From Pseudomonas sp. p1(2021b) (GTDB taxonomy: Bacteria > Pseudomonadota > Gammaproteobacteria > Pseudomonadales > Pseudomonadaceae): a stretch of DNA of 64,000 bases. The stretch lies in contig NZ_CP083746.1 of the NCBI RefSeq assembly GCF_020151015.1, forward strand, positions 3,129,001-3,193,000. Reading direction: 5' to 3'. The notes below the pieces were generated by a model. That model saw nothing but the letters and a program-made list of their open reading frames with translations. It searched no databases and was not told where the DNA came from. Position numbers and translations under genes: made by a program. Below, one piece after another: positions 58,851-64,000 of this stretch (position 1 is its first letter; every line of letters starts with the position of its first letter).

Positions 58851-60164
58851 TCAGCTGTGATGCCGAGGCTCGGCAGACCAATCGGCCTGCACAGTGCCCA
58901 CCTCGGCCGGTGCAGCCGGGGTGCGGTTCAGGCGGCGCAGCAAGGTTTCCCGCTCACAGGCGTTCTCCGACAGTGAAATGACCACGGTGGCCACGGCGTT
59001 GCTGGCCAGGCTGGTCAGGGCACGTGCTTCGGACATGAAGCGATCGATGCCGATCAACAAGGCAAGCCCCGCCAACGGGATGTCGTGGATGACCGTCAAG
59101 GTCGAGGCCAATGCCACGAAACCGCTGCCGGTCACGCCCGCGGCGCCTTTGGACGACAGCAGCATGATCGCCAGCATCGTCACCGTCTGGCCGAGGCTCA
59201 GGTCGATGTTGCAGGCCTGGGCGATGAACACCGCCGCCAACGACAGGTAGATGGCGGTACCGTCGAGGTTGAACGAATAGCCGGTTGGCAGCACCAGCCC
59301 GACCACACCTTTCCTGCAGCCAAGCTTTTCCAGTTTTTCCAGCATGCGCGGCAGCACGGGCTCGGTGGACGAGGTGCCGAGCACCACCAGAAACTCCTCG
59401 CGGAAATAGCGCAGCAGCTTCCACAGGCTGAAGCCATGGGCACGGCAGATGCCGCCGAGCACCACCAGCACGAAGAACGCGCAGGCGATGTACAGCGTCC
59501 CCACCAGCTTGGCCAATGCCCCGAGGGAGGTCACGCCGTACTGCCCGACGGTAAAGGCCAGCGCACCGAAGGCACCGACCGGGGCGAAGCGCATCAGGTA
59601 GCCGAAGATGCGGAACACCATGGTCGAGGCCGACTCGAGTACGTCGAGTACCGGCTTGCCTTTCTCGCCCATCGACGACAGGGCAAAACCGCTGAGCACC
59701 GCAATGAACAGCACCGGCAACACTTCACCCTTGTTGAACGCACCGATGAACGTGTCGGGGATGATGTGCATGAAGAAGTCGACCACGCTGAGCTTGGCCG
59801 CGGAGGCAGCGTACTGGCCGAGCCCCTCGGTGCTGAGGGTGGCCGGATCGATGTTCATGCCAACGCCCGGACGGAACAGGTACACCGCTGCCAGGCCGAT
59901 GACCAGGCTGACGATCGTCAACCCCAGGAACAACAGCAAGGTCTTGCTCATCAACCGACCCAGCGTGCGCTTGTCGGTCATGCCGGCGATGCCGGTCACG
60001 ATGGTGCAGAAGACGACCGGGGCGATCATCATCTTGATCAGCTTGATGAACGCGTCACCCAGCGGCTTGAGCGCAACGGCCTGTTGCGCCCAGAAGTGAC
60101 CGACCACCACGCCCAGCAGGACGGCGCAGAGGATCTGGAAATACAGTGACTTCGCGAGTTTCAT
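58851..60164 (-). CDS. dctA: Dicarboxylate/cation symporter, DctA-like
   Basis: A 437-residue inner-membrane symporter of the DAACS family. Conserved regions: FIKLIKMMIAPVVFCTIVTGIAGM, SSTEPVLPRMLEKLEKLGC (substrate loop), GLVLPTGYSFNLDGTAIYLSLAAVFIAQACN, and LLSSKGAAGVTGSGFVALASTL. It imports succinate, fumarate or malate with protons or sodium. In this cluster it may take up a dicarboxylate product or substrate. It is 63 bases downstream of the PrpF gene, so probably co-transcribed. DctA is the closest named protein; substrate specificity is inferred. Confidence 0.9.
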   Translation of the reverse strand: MKLAKSLYFQILCAVLLGVVVGHFWAQQAVALKPLGDAFIKLIKMMIAPVVFCTIVTGIAGMTDKRTLGRLMSKTLLLFLGLTIVSLVIGLAAVYLFRPGVGMNIDPATLSTEGLGQYAASAAKLSVVDFFMHIIPDTFIGAFNKGEVLPVLFIAVLSGFALSSMGEKGKPVLDVLESASTMVFRIFGYLMRFAPVGAFGALAFTVGQYGVTSLGALAKLVGTLYIACAFFVLVVLGGICRAHGFSLWKLLRYFREEFLVVLGTSSTEPVLPRMLEKLEKLGCRKGVVGLVLPTGYSFNLDGTAIYLSLAAVFIAQACNIDLSLGQTVTMLAIMLLSSKGAAGVTGSGFVALASTLTVIHDIPLAGLALLIGIDRFMSEARALTSLASNAVATVVISLSENACERETLLRRLNRTPAAPAEVGTVQADWSAEPRHHS

Positions 60165-60227
60165 GAGGCATCACCCATTGTTGAAATTGTGCGGATGTGC
60201 GAGTTGCCGGTGTGCTGCAGGCCCTGC

Positions 60228-61307
60228 CTACCCCGCCCGCCTGCGCATGGTCGGGGCGTAGACGAAGCCTGAAAACAGCCGGCGGGCGGTTCGTACCACA
60301 GAGGCCTGGAGCGTCTTGCCATCGGCACCACTGCGCGAAAGCGCCACGTCGATGCCACCGCTCGGGTGCTCCAGGCGGACTTCCTCCAGGTGCTGCGCTT
60401 GTTCTCCCAGCATGTCCATGATCACCGTGCCTGGGCTGACGCAGGCCGTTGCCAGGCCGATCGCACCGGTGATGGCCAAGGCGCGGTGGCAATTGTGCGG
60501 CATGAAGTAGCGCACCTGCAGCGTGCCGTCATGACGAGCTGGAGAAACCAGTACGGGCTTGGGGATCACCATGCCGCTGACATCACCCAGCCCCATGGCT
60601 TTGCCGGCCTTCAGGCGCAAGGCCTCCAGGCGCTTCAGCAAGCGCGTGTCGGCATCCAGCTGTGCCGGGGTCTCGGAACCGGTCACGCCCAGCTGGCTGG
60701 CCTCGACGATCATCATCGGCATGGCCATGTCGATGCAGGTCACCGGCACACCGTCGATGACATCCTGGGCCCGGCCCGTGGGGAACAGCTTGCCGGTCTT
60801 GCTGCCCACCGCGTCGAGGAAGGTCAGGTGCACCGGGGCGGCGGTGCCTGGAACACCGTCGATTGCAGTACGGCCTTCGTAGCGCACGATGCCGCCGGGT
60901 GTTTCCACCAGCGAGTTGACGAAGGTGTTGGTGTTGAGGTTGCGGATGCGTACCAAGGTCTTGCCATCCTGGGCCTTGACCAACCCTTGCTCGATAGCGA
61001 AGGGGCCGACGGCGCACAGCATGTTGCCGCAGTTGGGCGCGGTATCGACACGGCGTTGGGCGACCATGACCTGCACGAACAGGTAGTCGACGTCGGCATC
61101 GGCATGCAGCGAGGGGCTGATGATCGCCACCTTGCTGGTCTGCGGGCTACCGCCGCCGATGCCGTCGATTTCCAGTTCATGCCCGGACCCCATCAGGTTG
61201 ATCAGCAATTCGTCGCGTTCGACCACATTGGAAGGCAGATCCCAGGCGTGGAAAAAAGGCCCTTTTGAGGTGCCACCGCGCATGAGTACGCAAGGAATTC
61301 GTTGCAT
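60228..61307 (-). CDS. PrpF-family isomerase/tautomerase
   Basis: A 359-residue protein with two diaminopimelate-epimerase-like halves, of the PrpF/4-oxalomesaconate tautomerase family. Marks: RIPCVLMRGGTSKGPFF at the start, the catalytic Cys in DTAPNCGNMLCAVGPF, and the second half HNCHRALAITGAIGLATACVSPGTV. The family also covers GalD in gallate breakdown, methylaconitate isomerase PrpF and aconitate isomerases. No gallate dioxygenase genes are here, but transporters and TcuAB are, so isomerisation of an aconitate-like tricarboxylate is the best guess. The ATG at 61307 opens the operon; the LysR gene is divergent. Confidence 0.88.
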   Translation of the reverse strand: MQRIPCVLMRGGTSKGPFFHAWDLPSNVVERDELLINLMGSGHELEIDGIGGGSPQTSKVAIISPSLHADADVDYLFVQVMVAQRRVDTAPNCGNMLCAVGPFAIEQGLVKAQDGKTLVRIRNLNTNTFVNSLVETPGGIVRYEGRTAIDGVPGTAAPVHLTFLDAVGSKTGKLFPTGRAQDVIDGVPVTCIDMAMPMMIVEASQLGVTGSETPAQLDADTRLLKRLEALRLKAGKAMGLGDVSGMVIPKPVLVSPARHDGTLQVRYFMPHNCHRALAITGAIGLATACVSPGTVIMDMLGEQAQHLEEVRLEHPSGGIDVALSRSGADGKTLQASVVRTARRLFSGFVYAPTMRRRAG

Positions 61308-61410
61308 GATTTCGCACTCTTGTTGATCAATAACGATCATTGATGTTGTAGACACAAGACTGACAGGGATGGATAAATCAATCCAATGCAAATATCGTAG
61401 GCATTATTGC

Positions 61411-61426
61411 GATTGGTTAATCAATC
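61411..61426. promoter_or_regulatory. Candidate LysR operator
   Basis: GATTGGTTAATCAATC is a near-perfect palindrome (one mismatched pair) containing a T-N11-A pattern. It lies in the divergent region between the PrpF-family gene and the LysR gene, 28 bases upstream of the lysR ATG. A second, weaker dyad (TGATCAATAACGATCATTGA) is at 61325-61344. Confidence 0.55.
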
Positions 61427-61454
61427 GACGAACAGAGTCAAAGAGTGATTCGAG

Positions 61455-62348
61455 ATGGAATATGAGCTGCAAGACATACGATCTTTCGTGAAAATCGCCG
61501 AACTCGGCAGCTTTCATGAGGCTGCCGAAGCGCTGCACCTGTCCCAGCCGGCCTTGAGTCGGCGGATCAAGAAGCTCGAGGAGGGGTTGGGTACGTCGCT
61601 GCTGGAGCGCACGACCCGTCGCGTCAGCCTGACCAGCGTCGGTCGTGACTTCTTGCCCAAGGCCAGGCGCCTGCTGGATGACTTCGAAGACTCGATCCTG
61701 AGCATTCGCGAGCTCGCCGAACGGCAGACCGGCCAGGTCACCCTGGCCTGCATCCCGACTGCAGCGTTCTATTTCCTGCCGTCGGTGATCCGCGACTACA
61801 ACGAGCAATACCCCAAGATCCGCATCCGCCTCCTGGATCTCAGTGCCAACGACGGGCTCGAGGCCGTGCTGCGGGGCGAGGCCGATTTCGGCATCAACAT
61901 GATGAGCGGCCAGCACCCGGACATCGAGTTCGTCTCGCTGGTGCAGGAGCATTTTGTCCTGGCCTGCCGCCGTGACCACAAGCTGGCGAACCGCGAGGCC
62001 GTCACTTGGACCGAGCTGGCCGACTACCGCCTGATCGGCGTAGGTCGCCTGAGCGGTAACCGGATGCTGCTGGACCATGCCCTGGCCGGGCTCAACCTGC
62101 GGCCCAAGTGGTTCTATGAGGTCCAGCATCTGTCCACCTCGCTGGGCATGGTCGAGGCTGGGCTGGGCGTATCGGCCATGCCCAGCCTGGCCATGCCCAG
62201 CGCCGACCACCCGACGCTGGTCAGCGTGCCGTTGATCGAACCCCAGGTCACCCGCACCCTGGGCTTGGTCTATCGACGGGGGGCATCGCTGTCGCCGGCG
62301 GCGGAGAAGTTCGTGTCGATCCTGTTGGACAAATGGCCCAACCGGTGA
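61455..62348 (+). CDS. LysR-family regulator of the tricarboxylate cluster
   Basis: A 297-residue LysR regulator. The helix-turn-helix is LQDIRSFVKIAELGSFHEAAEALHLSQPALSRRIKKLEEGLG. The effector-binding domain starts GQVTLACIPTAAFYFLPSVIRDYNEQYP. It is divergent from the PrpF-family operon and convergent with tcuB, so it likely controls both groups. It matches the role of TcuR or OpdH-locus regulators in other bacteria. The ATG at 61455 follows CGAGATGG. Confidence 0.92.
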   Translation: MEYELQDIRSFVKIAELGSFHEAAEALHLSQPALSRRIKKLEEGLGTSLLERTTRRVSLTSVGRDFLPKARRLLDDFEDSILSIRELAERQTGQVTLACIPTAAFYFLPSVIRDYNEQYPKIRIRLLDLSANDGLEAVLRGEADFGINMMSGQHPDIEFVSLVQEHFVLACRRDHKLANREAVTWTELADYRLIGVGRLSGNRMLLDHALAGLNLRPKWFYEVQHLSTSLGMVEAGLGVSAMPSLAMPSADHPTLVSVPLIEPQVTRTLGLVYRRGASLSPAAEKFVSILLDKWPNR

Positions 62349-62396
62349 ACAAAACGCGCAGGACGGTACAGGGGAGAAACCAGCTGCATTCATAGC

Positions 62397-63578
62397 TCAC
62401 TCCCCTCCCAGACCCAGGTCGTTGGGCCGGCGCTTCTCGATCGCGAACTTGAGCAGTGCCGCGCTGCGGAACAGGCCATGGGCGAACTTGCCGTAGGGCA
62501 GCGTGATGAACAGCGCCATGACCGTGCCCAGGTGTATCGCCAGCAGGATCGCCATCGCGGCGGTATCGCGCAGGCCCAGCAGCGCAAGGCCCGTGGCACT
62601 GACCAACAGCAGAAGCAGGATGAACGCGCGGTCCATGGGCCGCTGGGCAATATCGCCCTGCTCCGGCGCCCTACGCAGGTTCAGCAGCAACAGCCCGGCC
62701 GGCCCGACGATCAGGCCAACACCGCCCAAGGTTCCGAGCAGCACCGGTGCGCTCAGCAGCGGGTACGGTGCCGGGTAGCCCAGCAAGTAGTGATACCCGG
62801 TAGCGACCACCGTAGCGGCGAAGCACAACAGAAAGCCATAGAAGGTGAAGTGATGGAAGCGTCGACGCCAGAGGGTGTAGCGATCGTCTGCGTTGTTGCA
62901 GCCCTGGCCATGCCCGCCGTCCAGGTACTTGAGCGTCAGAGCGGCATGTGACGCCTCGAACACTGCCCCCTTGGCCAGTTGCGCCTGCAGGGTGGCGGGC
63001 GACACCGAGCGCCAGAAGCGACGCACCGCCACGCTCAACGCCAGCGCTGCTGCGGCGAAGACGCTGCCGAACATCAGCGCCAGGGTGTTGTGCGGGAAGA
63101 CCGCATAGAAATTCCCCGCCAACCGCCCAGGCAGCAGCGTGCCGTTGACGAACAAGGCCAGCAGCAGGAACAGCGACAAGGCCACTGTCAGTGCACTGGC
63201 GACATAGATGCCGTTGCGCCGATACAAGCGCCCGAACGGGCTCGGCCAGGCATACTCGGCATAGGTCTGCCCGCGCACCTTGGCCATCGCCTGGGGCACG
63301 TTGACGGCGAACGCGTGAGGTTGGGCATACTGGCAGGCATGCAGGCAGGCGCCGCAGTTGTGGCACAGGTTGGCCAGGTAATGGATGTCGGCCTTGCCGA
63401 ACGCCAGCCTGCGGGTCATCGCCGGGAACACGGCGCAGAAGCCCTCGCAATAACGGCAGGCATTGCAGATGCGCATTTGCCGGTCCACTTCCTGTTCCTC
63501 CAGGTTCAGCACCGGAATCAGGTCGAGGGCCGGCTGGGCGGGATCAGGCTGGCGAGGATCAGGCAGTTGCGCGGTCAT
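62397..63578 (-). CDS. tcuB: Tricarballylate utilisation protein TcuB
   Basis: A 393-residue membrane iron-sulfur flavocytochrome-like protein that carries electrons from TcuA to the quinone pool. The N-terminal part has two 4Fe-4S ferredoxin-type clusters: [11 protein letters not shown] near residue 37 and [11 protein letters not shown] near 70. About six membrane helices follow, including [21 protein letters not shown] and [24 protein letters not shown], the TcuB/CitB motif. The ATG at 63578 lies within the tcuA end, overlapping by 20 bases. It converges on the LysR gene. Confidence 0.95.
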   Translation of the reverse strand: MTAQLPDPRQPDPAQPALDLIPVLNLEEQEVDRQMRICNACRYCEGFCAVFPAMTRRLAFGKADIHYLANLCHNCGACLHACQYAQPHAFAVNVPQAMAKVRGQTYAEYAWPSPFGRLYRRNGIYVASALTVALSLFLLLALFVNGTLLPGRLAGNFYAVFPHNTLALMFGSVFAAAALALSVAVRRFWRSVSPATLQAQLAKGAVFEASHAALTLKYLDGGHGQGCNNADDRYTLWRRRFHHFTFYGFLLCFAATVVATGYHYLLGYPAPYPLLSAPVLLGTLGGVGLIVGPAGLLLLNLRRAPEQGDIAQRPMDRAFILLLLLVSATGLALLGLRDTAAMAILLAIHLGTVMALFITLPYGKFAHGLFRSAALLKFAIEKRRPNDLGLGGE

Positions 63579-64000
63579 GGCGATTCTCTTCTTTTGGATA
63601 TTGGTGCCCTGCAGCCGCTGCGGCGCGGGTGCCGGCGATGCGGCCGAAGGCGGTGCCGATGGACATGCCGACACCTGCGGTGTAGCCCTTGCCCAGTACA
63701 TTGCCCGCCATCATCTCGCCGGCGACGAACAGGTTCGGGCTGGGCTGGCCACCGAAATGCACAGCGGCGGTTTCATCGGTACGCAGCCCCAGGTAGGTGA
63801 AGGTCACGCCAGGGCGCAGTGGGTAGCCGTAGTAAGGCGGCGTATCGATCGGCTGCGCCCAATGGCTTTTCACAGGCTCCAGGCCCACGGTATGGCAGTC
63901 GTCCAGGCGGGTGTGGTCGAAAGTGCCGACCTGGCAGGCCCGGTTGTAGGCATGCACGGTCTCGACGAAGGCCTGCACGGGCAGGCCGAGCAGGCCCGCC
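63559..64000 (-). CDS. tcuA: FAD-dependent tricarballylate dehydrogenase TcuA, 5' end missing
   Basis: Only the last 146 residues are in the window. They show [47 protein letters not shown] and the FAD-binding end [34 protein letters not shown], typical of fumarate reductase/succinate dehydrogenase-type flavoproteins and matching TcuA. The enzyme oxidises tricarballylate to cis-aconitate, which enters the Krebs cycle. It overlaps tcuB by 20 bases, so the two are co-translated. The upstream part lies outside the window. Confidence 0.9.
   Translation of the reverse strand, partial: AGLLGLPVQAFVETVHAYNRACQVGTFDHTRLDDCHTVGLEPVKSHWAQPIDTPPYYGYPLRPGVTFTYLGLRTDETAAVHFGGQPSPNLFVAGEMMAGNVLGKGYTAGVGMSIGTAFGRIAGTRAAAAAGHQYPKEENRHDRATA

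Noticed and set aside
60228..61307. GalD of a gallate-degradation cluster
   Set aside because: No gallate dioxygenase, hydratase or aldolase genes are near, while TcuAB and tricarboxylate transporters are.

Overview
The window looks like chromosomal DNA of a Pseudomonas putida-group bacterium. The GC content is high, and gene content and order are typical of pseudomonads: a cti-like isomerase divergent from B12-dependent metH, cysI followed by a DUF934 gene, an OsmC-YcaO fusion, OprD and TorF-like porins, and P. putida-type REP palindromes after several genes. I saw no rRNA, tRNA, CRISPR array or intact insertion sequence.

Layout. 1-10 kb is core metabolism: cti (cut by the left edge), metH, a DUF2970 protein, a 37-residue membrane peptide, a sugar-type periplasmic binding protein, cysI-DUF934 and dkgB. 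10.2-14.1 kb is a lower-GC accessory block: a frameshifted candidate toxin with a hydrophobic C-terminus, a multi-pass candidate immunity protein, and vgrG of a type VI secretion system. 14.1-18 kb holds a DUF3313 lipoprotein, a small coupled protein, a two-component system and a LysE-type exporter. 18-24.2 kb is one minus-strand operon for a periplasmic molybdenum hydroxylase (Mo subunit, 2Fe-2S subunit, triheme cytochrome c, XdhC, MocA-like). 24.4-38.6 kb is mixed: a BetT-type transporter, two AraC regulators, P-loop ATPases, Kup, a PAS-GGDEF cyclase, a DUF1329 protein, an MDR oxidoreductase, a Dabb-like pair and a histidine kinase.

38.8-46.5 kb holds the OsmC-YcaO fusion, a monoheme c-type protein, a TorF-like porin, and a MerR regulator between an Old Yellow Enzyme gene and an alpha/beta hydrolase gene. 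Both target promoters carry the same dyad inside a 19-bp spacer, so they probably form a small MerR regulon. 46.7-51.7 kb holds an NCS1 permease, an EthD-like protein, an EamA exporter with a divergent Lrp regulator, an acetyltransferase and a DHFR-like reductase. 51.7-55.15 kb is a second atypical, lower-GC block bracketed by inverted copies of a 16-mer. It contains an acetyltransferase, an APH(6)-like kinase, a TPR lipoprotein and an exported protein.

56.1-64 kb is a coherent tricarboxylate-utilisation locus. A PrpF-family isomerase, a DctA symporter, a CitMHS transporter and an OprD-type porin lie on one strand. A divergent LysR regulator separates them from tcuB and the truncated tcuA. 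Together they suggest outer- and inner-membrane uptake, isomerisation and oxidation of a tricarboxylate such as tricarballylate or aconitate.

The strongest candidate for an undescribed system is the toxin/immunity/vgrG cassette at 10.45-14.09 kb. Its toxin frame is broken at a run of seven G, and removing one G restores a membrane-spanning C-terminus that stops one base before the immunity gene starts.
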